Assembly (NCBI GenBank): GCA_950295325.1 | Contig: OX485809.1 | Coordinates: forward strand, 25,992,144 to 26,056,143 | Length of the DNA: 64,000 bases | Direction: 5' to 3' | Source: Polytrichum commune | Lineage: Eukaryota; Streptophyta; Polytrichopsida; Polytrichales; Polytrichaceae | In this document: positions 54,950 through 64,000 of the stretch, one piece after another | Position numbering within the stretch: position 1 is the stretch's first letter | Layout of the letters: every line of letters starts with the position of its first letter | Translations under genes and position numbers: made by a program | Notes under the pieces: model-generated | Database searches by the model: none | Seen by the model: only the letters and a program-made list of their open reading frames with translations | What the model was told of the DNA's origin: nothing

Positions 54950-57900
54950 CGTGATTTGCGGCGTGAAAATAGGATCATTGCACCAGAAAGGATAACTGTC
55001 CGAAATTTTAAAAAAATCAGCACACTACAAGGAGAGTGCAACCCAAATACAAATTGTGTACCCTAATGGGCTCAGGACTTCGGGTTTAGGGTATAATAGG
55101 TCCATTGCAATAGGATCTTTACCTGCACAAAATCTGTAGCAGGAGCACACTACAAGAGCGCAACCCACAGCTGAGATGCAAAAAGAGTCCCGACGGTGGG
55201 GGGTGTCCCCTTAAGTACTGATCGCTTTACCTTGGATCCGTTTTCCAACATAGGATACCAGCCACCAACTATGTCCTATAAATACAAACCTAGCATTACT
55301 ACATTCCGTGTGCCAGCCTTACAATGGAATGTGTATTCATGTGGACTACATGCATAGACCATGAGTCCACATAATGACAAAGAAAAAGGCATCTATGTAT
55401 TTGTGGTATACAACAAAGTAAATTGGCTAATATTATATGAGCAATAAACATTGTTGAGGGGTGGTTTATAATATTGGAGTACCTAATATGAAGAGTACAT
55501 TTTAAAAAACGTAGACAACAAAATTAAATTAGCAACAACAATAGTACATGGAGTATAAAAATACATGTAATCAAAATTAAATTAGCAACTACTTTATTGT
55601 TTTGCATACAATGTAATGGTATTGACCATAATATCATGCTATCTCCTCTCATCTTGCATTTAATATTATAATTACATTGGCCACCACCTAACCATCCAAC
55701 ATTTTTAATTTACCCACCTATACACACCTATACATAATTGTATTTATATCTGATACAGAAACTTTGATTACCGTAAGGCCATGATAGTAGCACATCTATT
55801 GTCCTAGGTAACATGGGTTGCATTAAATTCAATATTATCAATTTTCTCTCTAAACCTTAGGGGCCCCTTCCGTACATCAACATTTACTTCAAAAAAACTA
55901 ATTATACTAGCCTTCTTCATGTACTATACGTGAGGAAAAACATATTTTAGTACCCCATGTACATTACCTACATTAATTAATACTCAAACAATACCAATTG
56001 TTGCTCCAAGTAACATTCTTACCCTCAACCCTAAACCCTATAACCACCCAAACCTAAACAAACATATGGACATAGAGATGCAAGCATGGTTAACTGAACA
56101 ACTCTTGATACATGTCAAGGCTTAAGTGGAAAGTAATTCAAAACAAGCAAGCAAACAATTATACCAATTGTTGTTCTACGTAATACTATTAACCCATAAA
56201 ATATAATGGACAGAAAGGGAGGGTAGGGTATCTAAATAGTAATAAGGCAACCAATATTAAGTCGGTGACACAAGGGGGATACTCTTAACCCTAAACCCTA
56301 AACCTTAAACCGTATAAACGACTCCCGACTCATGTCAAGGCTTAAAATTCTCTAAAACAAAACCATCAAGATTTCAAAAGTCAAGCAAATTTATGTTTAC
56401 AAATTATTCTTGAAGACATGGTAAGTGGTGAAAAAGTAGGTGACATAGAACAAAGATTTATCAAATTGTGAATGGCAATCCGATATGTGGTCTTAATTTG
56501 GCTAAGGAAAAAGGTACATGGGTTGCGTAACCTTACCTTTCATTTTTTTAATCTTTGTTTGCCTGGGTAAAATCCACCCCTTAGAGGCAAGTACAAGATT
56601 TAGCCGAGACTTGTTATTCTTTGATGGGATACAATATGAAAACAATTAAGCCTTCAAAACATTTAAGATCATCAAAGTTATGTTCTAAGTCATATTTATC
56701 CATTTGCTTTAAACCTTTACTTTTGAAGATAGGTTTTGAACATCATATATTGGTATTCTATAATCGAATACTTAACACAACCATACATGTCGTGGAAACA
56801 AAACTCCAATATAAACAACAATTTGCTACTACTTATAGGCGATAATACAAGCTCATGCCTAGGTTTGGAAGGATTGCATGAATCCTGAAGGTTGTTTAAT
56901 GGACAAGAGGGATGTAAATTCAACACCTACCCATTCCTTTTGTTCTAATACAAGCTTAGACCTATGTGCAGAGGGATTGAATTAACCCCTAACGTTGTTT
57001 AAGATATTATAAGCATTTGATCTTAACCCATATTATCTCGATGTTTGGTTTTGTTAATTGTGTTTCAAACATGCTTAATTTAAATATCATTAATAATGAT
57101 ATTCACATCAAAGCATCCCAAGTGTCCAACTTCAATAAAGTCCCCAAGTTGCTATTGATAGTATAATTTAGGTTGAAAATCCCCTTTCACAAATTATTGC
57201 GATAATTGAGGGATTCATAAGGGTGTAGGGGTTTAGGGTTAATTGAATTTTTGGCCAATGGGTATATTATTGTCCCAATTGCATTTGAATCCCACCTTTG
57301 TGGTAAAAAATTACAAAATGCTTTATTTTTTTAATTATTGATGTTATTTAATTGATGCCAATGACATAATATACAATGAATAGTTAATATAGCATTCCAT
57401 AATTCTAAATATTAAGCAATACTACTTATAATATTTAGTGTACTAGTAATTTAAAGCCCGCTTACCTTCATATTACAACAAGTCCACAAAGAAAATCTTA
57501 CACTTGAGTTACTCAACCTCAACCCATACTTCAAAATTATGTTTACTATTGGGCCTAGATGGTTATTATAATTTGAGCATTGAGATTCCTTTATTTTTGG
57601 TCAGCAATTGTTTTTGGTATTCGTTTTTGGACTCACCACATACAATCCATCCTCTATAAATGTTATGCTCTGGAATATAATTTTCCTTACATTTATTGTG
57701 AGTTAACATTGTAACAACTATAAAGGGAGCTTTTTGAATGCTTAACAAATTTGATTCATTACAATTATGGAGGGAGAGTTTTGCAAAATTATAAATTATA
57801 AAATATGTGTATCAATCACAATATAACCCATATTAATAATTTGATCACAAAAGTCAAATTTGGTGGCTTTTGCCACTTTGAAAGGTTGTGACTCAATGTA

Positions 57901-58240
57901 ATGGATGTCATCTCACAATATTGGATGTAGTTCGTAGGTTAACATTTATAAGTGGCAAATTAACAAAGAGGGGAATAAATTATTCTTAACATGTAACAAA
58001 GTTTACATTCTAGTTAGCAATATGAGAGGAGTACGAATTTGTTAACAAATACAATTATGAGTTAACATGTGGAAGTGTAACATTTATCGAGGGTGGACTC
58101 TAGCAATCACAAAATAGACCAATAGACATATGCCACGTAAGGGTTACATGTGGCCTTTGGGCGCGGGTTGATGGGACGTCTAGGTAGGGAGTGGATGTGA
58201 CGTTTAGGGTTTAGGGTTTCGATACACTCCCTTGCTCTTT
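54950..58240. other. AT-rich spacer of element C
   Basis: No credible gene is present. Short telomere-like runs occur at about 56026-56041, 56285-56310 and 58203-58222. The rest is AT-rich with short frames lacking domain signatures. Confidence 0.4.
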
Positions 58241-58244
58241 GCTC

Positions 58245-58555
58245 CTTTCGCTCCTTTTTGCTCATTTTGCTCCTTTCGCTTACTCCCTTTCGCTCCTTTC
58301 CTCCTCGCCCACCATTGTTCCTTTCCTCCTCGCCCTTGCTCCTCGCCCTTGCTGCTCCTCCTTCTCCTCCTTCTCCCTTGCTGCTGCTGCTCCTTCTCCT
58401 CCTTCTCCCTTGCTACTATTACTGGTCCTCCTTCTCCCTTGCTGGTCCTCCTTCTCCTCCTCCTCCTCCTTCTTGTTGTTTCTCCTCTTTCTCCTCCTCC
58501 TTGCTCTTCCTTTGTTGTTTCTCCTCCTCCTTGCTCTTAGTTCCATAAGAGCGCC
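58245..58555 (+). promoter_or_regulatory. CT-rich block, probable leader of the element C ParB-like gene
   Basis: The block consists almost entirely of CTCCTT/CTCCTCC units and lies 1.5-1.8 kb before the start codon at 60047. It matches in composition and placement the CT-rich block before the element B gene. Leu/Ser/Pro-rich frames across it are composition artefacts. Confidence 0.4.
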
Positions 58556-59373
58556 AGGAGCTCCAGGCAGGTGCTTTTTTCTTTCCCTCTTTGCTAGATG
58601 TGCTGTTCCAGGTGCTAATTAGGTGATTTGAGTTTATGTATTGATGCACAAGAGGAGGATTGTGAGTATTGTGTGAGCATGCAATGTTTTGTTGCACTCA
58701 CAATTGCAAGTAACATCAGAAATTGAGTAGTTTTTTGCTTGCAGTCTCATTAGGACATTAATGGAGTAGTTTCAGTTGTTGCAAGGGTTTTAGGGTTGGA
58801 GTATTTCAGTTGTTTCAGAGTGCTCCTCCTTTCAGTTTGTAATTGTCTTCACTTCATTTGAATTCACTTTTTCCAAGTTCTATGAAATCATATGTTTTGC
58901 TTTGTTCACTTCTATCTGATGTCAATGTTCAATCCAGTGCAATCTTTGTAGTAGGGTTTTTTTGGTGGGTTTGATGCATTTTAGGAGCAACACACAGTTT
59001 AGTTGAATCTTGAATGTGCACATTGCATTACCAGAGGTTTCTAACTTCAATTTTATTGTTAATTTGCAGTCTGTCCTAGCTGCTGCAGCTGTGGTTGAGC
59101 AGCAAACATTGTACAAAGGTAAGTGTTTCTAGTACATTGCAAATTGAAATGGAACATTCTTCTTAGTTTGGAGTATAGAATCTGCTATTGCAATGCAACA
59201 CCTGATATATTCTAATTTGGAGTGCAAATCCATGTTGCATTCCAAGTAAAGATGAACATTGCACATGAATGGAATGCAACAAAAAACCTGTTCCGAAAAT
59301 TTCGGAGCAATATCCAGAAACACAGTAATTGTGCAAAGTAATTAAATTCAGAGTAATTAAAAAATGGCCTGAA

Positions 59374-59992
59374 GTTTACGGACGCGCGTCCGTAAACTTC
59401 AGGGAACCCTGGGAATATGCATCGCACTATGTGTGAACAGTTTACGGACGCACGTCCGTAAATTGTAGATATATTTAAAAAGAACTATTTAAAAACATGA
59501 ATGATAAGTTTACGGACGTGCGTCCGTAAACTTGAAATATCTAAGTACACTAAATGTGGTACATGATACATGTGCAGAGTTTACGGACGCGCGTCCGTAA
59601 ACTAGGCAGCAAAAGCTATGAAAATCTCAGAGTATAATACATGTCATGGGTTTTCAAAATAAGTTCTACAAAATATACAAGTTCTACACAACAAAAATGA
59701 ACTTATTTTCCAAGAATTTACGGACGCACGTCCGTAAATTAGGGCTACATAATAATAAAAAACATATTATATTAATGGAATATAGAAATAGAAACTTTTG
59801 GATGATATATGTGCAGAGTTTACGGACGCGCGTCCGTAAACTCTGCACATATATCATGTATGTGATTTCTTTTTATAAGATATCTCAAGTTTACGGACAT
59901 GCGTCCGTAAATTTGACATGTACTATAACATAATACATAACCACATTATATAGGAAAGGGTACGCAAAGGTTTACGACCACGCGTTCGTAAG
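59374..59992. repeat. Leader cluster of eight C palindromes
   Basis: Sites start at 59374, 59440, 59508, 59579, 59716, 59818, 59889 and 59970. Steps are mostly near 68 bp (66, 68, 71, 137, 102, 71, 81). Central dinucleotides vary (CG, CA, TG). The last site is degenerate. They occupy the probable leader intron just before the start codon, as the B sites do in element B. Confidence 0.85.
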
Positions 59993-60046
59993 ATAGGCTC
60001 TGCATCCCCAGACCTTAATACTGACTTGTATATTTTACATTTGCAG

Positions 60047-61333
60047 ATGGAATCTACAAAAAGACCCGCTATTGATTTATTCGCAGAGCTTGTCCATCCT
60101 CCGCTTCCAAAAGCCATCAAAGACATAAGCCACAACGACCATTACAAGCCACGCGAAGACATTGTAGATAACTGGACAGTTATTGTAGAAAAAGACGAAA
60201 ATGATATATTTGTCCTTAGATTTGCCTATCAAATAAAAGCAGATATACATGAATCCGAGAAGTGGATGAAGGTAAAAAACTGGACAGTAGAGTGTGCGGT
60301 AGCCCAAGGTGATTATGTTGTCATTGACCTTGAAAAGAAAAATGATAGGATCACATTCATTTTGCACGAGTTGTACCATCCGTTTAACAAAAATGAATGT
60401 GAAAATGCCAGCCCAGATACGTCTTGCTTCAATTTACAGAATGAATTCCAAGACTATGCATGCAATGCACCCTGGACGGGTAAACGGCTTGGACGTCTCT
60501 TGAACAATGTGACAAGAGTAAATGGGGCATTACTGGAAGCCAAGAAAGGAAAGGCGAAAAAACCAGTTCCTGAACGACCTAAACGTGTTCCTAAACACGT
60601 GCCAGAAGCCTCGAGACCCTCACAGAGTGGGGCATCAAGAGGGAGCAAGCAGACTAGTAAACGCTCCCACTCACAGATGGAGTCGTCAGGGCTAACAGAG
60701 GGTCCAGATGTGAGCTCTACTCTTACTGTCGCACCACTCCTGAAGAAAGGACAACGCCCTGACGCCGAACTTTCCACAAAGATTTTCCAAGAGTTCGACG
60801 AGAAGACAAAGGGCTGCTGGCCACTTGGAAGATATTTTACGTTTGATGTGGATGTCTACAAATGCCACAAGGGCACGGAGAGTATGAATACTCGTGCCAA
60901 AGAAGAGACCGGGGTGTGGTGGCAAATGAATAACATTATGAACAACCCCAAATTTGATAGGCAAACCATATGTGTGACACCAAAGGATCGTGTGGTTGAA
61001 GTCACAGCGCAAAACTGGCCAATTCTCAAAGATGGAGAGTTCTACATAGTCGACGGCCAACATAGTGTGATGGCTGCAAAAGCTCTCCTAGAGGACGATG
61101 AGTGGAAGAGCCCTTTGAAAGAGACAATCCGATACTGGAAGGCATTCGTCGTCCATTCCAAAGACTCGAACCAGCTCATCGCAATATCTGCCTTCATGAA
61201 CCAAGGGAATAAAGTGAGGCAGTTCGAGGCTTCATGGGCTGCCAACATCGTGGCTGGAAGGACCTTGTGGGTAGAGCACGATTGTCCCCCAAAAGAGAGG
61301 GAGAATGCAGTCATCAAAAATCCCAAATGGCAG
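60047..61333 (+). CDS. ParB/DGQHR-like domain protein of element C, exon 1
   Basis: The ATG at 60047 follows the acceptor TTACATTTGCAG and opens 429 codons in phase 0 to TGGCAG/GTATGT. The layout equals the element B gene: N-terminal conserved region (about 20-115, YKPREDIVDNWTVIVEKD), Ser/Pro/Lys linker (about 160-235) and ParB/DndB-like region (about 240-429). The last has YIVDGQHSVMAAKAL (Asp 336) close to the D-G-Q-H-R signature, KAFVVHSKDSNQL and AFMNQGNK. The D-G-Q-H part is better kept than in element B. In bacteria, ParB-type and DndB-type domains act in DNA partition or in DNA-modification and restriction systems. Binding to the C palindromes is a hypothesis. Confidence 0.8.
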
Positions 61334-61349
61334 GTATGTCTCAGTATAA

Positions 61350-61373
61350 TTTTACGAACGCGCGTCCGTAAAC
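61350..61373. repeat. C palindrome in intron 1
   Basis: TTTTACGAACG-CG-CGTCCGTAAAC lies in the 117-bp intron 61334-61450. The same intron in element B holds four B palindromes. Confidence 0.8.
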
Positions 61374-61450
61374 TTCTTCCCATCTCCTTCCAATTCTTTA
61401 ATTCCTTTGATTTAAGCTCTGCTGATTTCTTGTAATACATGGCATTGCAG

Positions 61451-62770
61451 ACATTCAGCAATGCCATCTTGACAAAGTTCTCCAGCATTGACTTGAAGAC
61501 AAGCGGCATGAAGACGGTGCAGGAGCTGAAGGGGGAACTTAAGCTCATCACCGCCACAGAAGAGACATGGGCAATTTGGTTGCGCCTATTCGATGCCCAC
61601 AACAACGGAGACCTTATCAATCCGGATGCAGAAAACACGTACAAGAGCGACTCGAAGGTTAAGGTGCCACCTATCCTGAGAGAGTTCTTTCGTCCCCTCC
61701 AAGGATTGCTCGACTCCGAATTGTACAGAGCGGCACAACACATCCTATTGGAGACTCCGAGGAGGACACTGCCCTACCCCAAAATCTTCCTGAAGCGGCC
61801 GAAGCACATGAAGCCTTCCACGTACCACATTAAGGAATGGTGCGAATACAGGAAGAAGAAGACCATGGCTATAAGGGAAATTAGCAAGCTGTTGCCCTCC
61901 CACAACCTCACTGATACAGATGGTGAAATAATGTGGGAAAACTGGAGGACGCTCAAGGAGGAATATCACATCAATGGGGTCTCCATGCGATCATTGATAA
62001 GAGGCGCATCTCCCTTCCTAGCCCAAAGATCTAGGAGGAACGAGAAGAAAGGGTCTATCGACGAAAGAGAGACGGCGTTGTACGTCCATTTCCTTGACAG
62101 AAAAAAGAAAGCAAAATTCGAAGGGGTCGCAAGATTCTGCACTGTTACAACGGCCTTGAAGTTTGGCACATGGGACACACATGCTTCAAGAGCCTCTGTG
62201 AGAGATGACCCCCGGGGTTGTCCGTTCGCACTATTTGATTTCCGTGCATTTCCCGGATCTTGGAGACAAAACGCTAGCGGGACCGCTTTCTATGACAACT
62301 TCTTCAAGGCCTTCAAGAGCTATCGGTCGCCTGCCCTCTTCGAGCCAAATGTGTGGCTCTGGATCGTAGATCAAGAGAGGTCCGCATCGGTCGTCCAGCT
62401 TTACACATCGACGATGAACCTCCAATACGACCTTTACCACAACACATACATCCCCGCGAAGACGGAAGGGATCAGTGTTATTGAAGAGGCAAGAGGGGCG
62501 AAGCAGGTCGGGGCTTTGGCACTTTATTTCTTGACACACAAGTCTTCACCAAGTGGGCGGATGCCTATCAAAGCGCAGAACGTGTTCAAGAAAGTATACT
62601 CGTTGCCACCACCACACCCCAAGGAGCTTGTCGCGGAGACTATGTATGCAATCTACCCGGCGTACGAGCTCCGAATGGATTTTTATATTGGAGTCTTGAA
62701 GGCTGTGACTGTGATGAGTGAAACAGTTTACAACGTCTTCGGAGGCACCAAATTTGTTTATGCGGCATTG
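61451..62770 (+). CDS. Methyltransferase-like region of the element C gene, exon 2
   Basis: The exon has 440 open codons in phase 0 between CATTGCAG and GCATTG/GTAAGT. It aligns with the stop-containing exon at 17900-19231. In order it holds a helical region (FSSIDLKTSGMKTVQ), PYPKIFLKRPKH, MWENWRTLKEEYHI, FALFDFRAFPGS (about residue 686 of the protein), FEPNVWLWIVDQER (about 727) and TVYNVFGGTKFVYAAL (about 853). FGGTK plus AALMLG from the next exon resembles the F-x-G-x-G SAM motif of N4/N6 amino-methyltransferases, with the D-P-P-Y position occupied by D-F-R-A-F-P. If the homology is right, the catalytic motif is lost, so a binding role is more likely. Confidence 0.65.
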
Positions 62771-62815
62771 GTAAGTACTTGTATGCACCTCTTTCCATGG
62801 TTCATCTGAATTGAA

Positions 62816-62888
62816 ATTTACGGCCGCGCGTCCGTAACATTGGCCACACAAATATGCAATGTAAATTTACGGCCGCGCGTCCGTAAAT
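62816..62888. repeat. Two C palindromes in intron 2
   Basis: Sites at about 62816-62839 and 62865-62888 both read TTTACGGCCG-CG-CGTCCGTAA, sharing the same A-to-C change in the left arm, so they probably arose by local duplication or conversion. Intron 2 is 62771-62967. Confidence 0.8.
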
Positions 62889-62967
62889 TGCAGTGCTTCA
62901 TGATTATATTTGTCCTCATACTTGCTTGCAACAATGGAATGACTATAATTTCCTTGTTTTGGTGCAG

Positions 62968-64000
62968 ATGCTTGGGTTGCAGGTAAATTCGTTTGTGGAG
63001 GCTCGCGACATGGATGAGGCGAATACTCATAGGGTTCTTGCCTCGAAAATGGATATCGAAGACATCATCGATGTCCTTACCCCCCATCCTGTGGTGCCTC
63101 TTGCCTCAAGAGAAGAGGGAACTCCTGCGACGAAGTGGGACAGTGACGGAGACCAAGAGCCCGTCTCCCCAAGAGAGCAGCCAGCCAGACAAGATCACGT
63201 GCCCGGCCTTGTTCGTGATCCTGTTCATCCTCATCAATTTGTCTTGGGCGAAGACCACATGGATACAGAGGGGGCGCAGGAAGACTTCACTCCAATAAGG
63301 GTCCATCCTACCCCTATTCCCTCTCCCTTTGGGACTCCCACTTCTCGAGTTGGGTTTCCTTCCACTGCGGGTCCATCGCGTGCTGCTGGGCTTATGGCAG
63401 AGAAGGATGTGGACGTTGCGATAGAAGCCGGATGCACAGCCTCATCTGGAGGGGGATCTGAACAGGCAGAGCTACCACCTATGGAGGGTAGAGATGTGTT
63501 GGAGTTGATTTTGAGGCCGGATATCGCCTCATACCGTGAGAGTCGTCGACAGAGGAAGAAGACTCCTTACAACGAGTACCCTGAAGGCGCCGTCTTGGAA
63601 CTCTCCGATGAAGACGAGGATGAGGTTAGGATGTACAATGCCCTCTCTGCGTTGCCTTCTGAACCTGGCAAGGTGAAGAAAGAACCGATGTCTGTGGCCG
63701 AATTGGACGAGAAACTGGAGAAGAGAATGAAGGAAGAACTTGACCAACGGCTTCGAGAAGCTAACGAGGAGCACGCCAGAAAGATGGCCGCCATCCAAGC
63801 TGAGATGGAGGAGGCTAGGTTGGAGTCTGCTAGAAGGCACGCCGATCTCATGGCTCAAAATCAACAATTCTTGGCCCAGAGCCAACAATTTATGAGCCTC
63901 ATGCAGAGCTTGCAAGCAAGACCCCCAGTAATGTATGCAGCTCCCGAAGCCGGCATGTCGATGCCTCCCACTCTCATGCGGCCTCCGTCTAGTAGCCATA
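62968..64000 (+). CDS. ParB-like gene of element C, exon 3, open to window end
   Basis: After the acceptor TTGGTGCAG the frame begins MLGLQVNSFVEARDMDEANT, completing the methyltransferase-like motif, and stays open for 344 codons to the window edge. A Pro/Ser-rich acidic region (about codons 35-190) is followed by ELSDEDEDEVRMYN and a long charged coiled coil (LDEKLEKRMKEELDQRLREA and onward, about 245-305). A Gln/Met/Pro-rich segment ends the visible part. By comparison with element B, an FCP1-like phosphatase exon may follow outside the window. Confidence 0.75.
   Translation, partial: MLGLQVNSFVEARDMDEANTHRVLASKMDIEDIIDVLTPHPVVPLASREEGTPATKWDSDGDQEPVSPREQPARQDHVPGLVRDPVHPHQFVLGEDHMDTEGAQEDFTPIRVHPTPIPSPFGTPTSRVGFPSTAGPSRAAGLMAEKDVDVAIEAGCTASSGGGSEQAELPPMEGRDVLELILRPDIASYRESRRQRKKTPYNEYPEGAVLELSDEDEDEVRMYNALSALPSEPGKVKKEPMSVAELDEKLEKRMKEELDQRLREANEEHARKMAAIQAEMEEARLESARRHADLMAQNQQFLAQSQQFMSLMQSLQARPPVMYAAPEAGMSMPPTLMRPPSSSH

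Larger units (their letters stand above)
50343..64000. mobile_element. Element C: second DUF7869/ParB-type transposon, right end beyond window
   Basis: The left end starts AACACTATATTCGTTAA and continues TTGGAGACTTT. Next come an intact DUF7869 gene on the - strand (50891-53966), a spacer of about 6 kb with C palindromes, and the ParB/methyltransferase-like gene on the + strand from 60047. The order, orientation and leader features repeat those of element B although the palindromes differ in sequence. The sequence left of the end is ACAT, so ACAT is the predicted flank at the unseen right end. No lesion is visible in either gene. Confidence 0.65.

Noticed and set aside
58232..58622. Leu/Ser/Pro-rich frames in the CT-rich block
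   Set aside because: All three forward frames and the reverse frames are open because of base composition. A leader function fits better.

Overview
This window looks like nuclear DNA of a land plant or a close algal relative (streptophyte). The signs are GT-AG introns of 100-300 bp, many short TTTAGGG-type telomere-like runs, a Ty3/gypsy retrotransposon with the D-G-G-S-S protease motif common in plant elements, and an FCP1-type phosphatase with the plant-like D-L-N-G-V-L motif. The clade cannot be fixed from the sequence. I see no ordinary host gene; almost everything recognisable is transposon-derived.

Layout. 1-2440: right part of a DNA transposon carrying a DUF7869-type putative transposase (copy 1, + strand), ending in an AACACTATATTCG inverted terminus. 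2441-6945: repeats, including a 47-bp-period array of the 'A' palindrome. 6946-23756: an apparently complete 16.8-kb DNA transposon ('element B') with 28-bp perfect terminal inverted repeats and a TACT flanking duplication. Its left arm holds a broken DUF7869 gene (copy 2, - strand). Its right arm holds a multi-exon + strand gene encoding a ParB/DGQHR-like domain, a region resembling a degenerate DNA methyltransferase, an acidic/coiled-coil/proline-rich tail and an FCP1-like phosphatase exon. 23757-35100: AT-rich repeats with two foldback elements, a 735-bp hAT-like element (8-bp duplication) and a possible solo LTR. 35120-50121: a third DUF7869 gene (copy 3, + strand, with 'A' palindromes), split by a nearly intact 11-kb Ty3/gypsy retrotransposon (37810-48805, 5-bp duplication GGAAG, two 1893-bp LTRs). 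50343-64000+: a second large transposon ('element C') with the same plan as B: left terminus, intact DUF7869 gene (copy 4, - strand), a spacer rich in 'C' palindromes, then an open ParB/methyltransferase-like gene (+ strand) running off the window.

The unusual system is the pairing of a DUF7869 putative transposase with a divergently transcribed ParB/methyltransferase-like gene inside one transposon. These elements are seeded with many copies of an element-specific palindrome: two 10-bp arms around a variable dinucleotide. Three families (A, B, C) have unrelated arm sequences but the same geometry. They sit in leaders, in the spacer and in introns at matching positions in B and C. The simplest reading is that they are binding sites for an element-encoded protein and have changed together with it, but this is inference. 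Element B looks dead (a nonsense codon and a frameshift in its DUF7869 gene, three in-frame TAG codons in its ParB gene). Element C has no visible lesion within the window.
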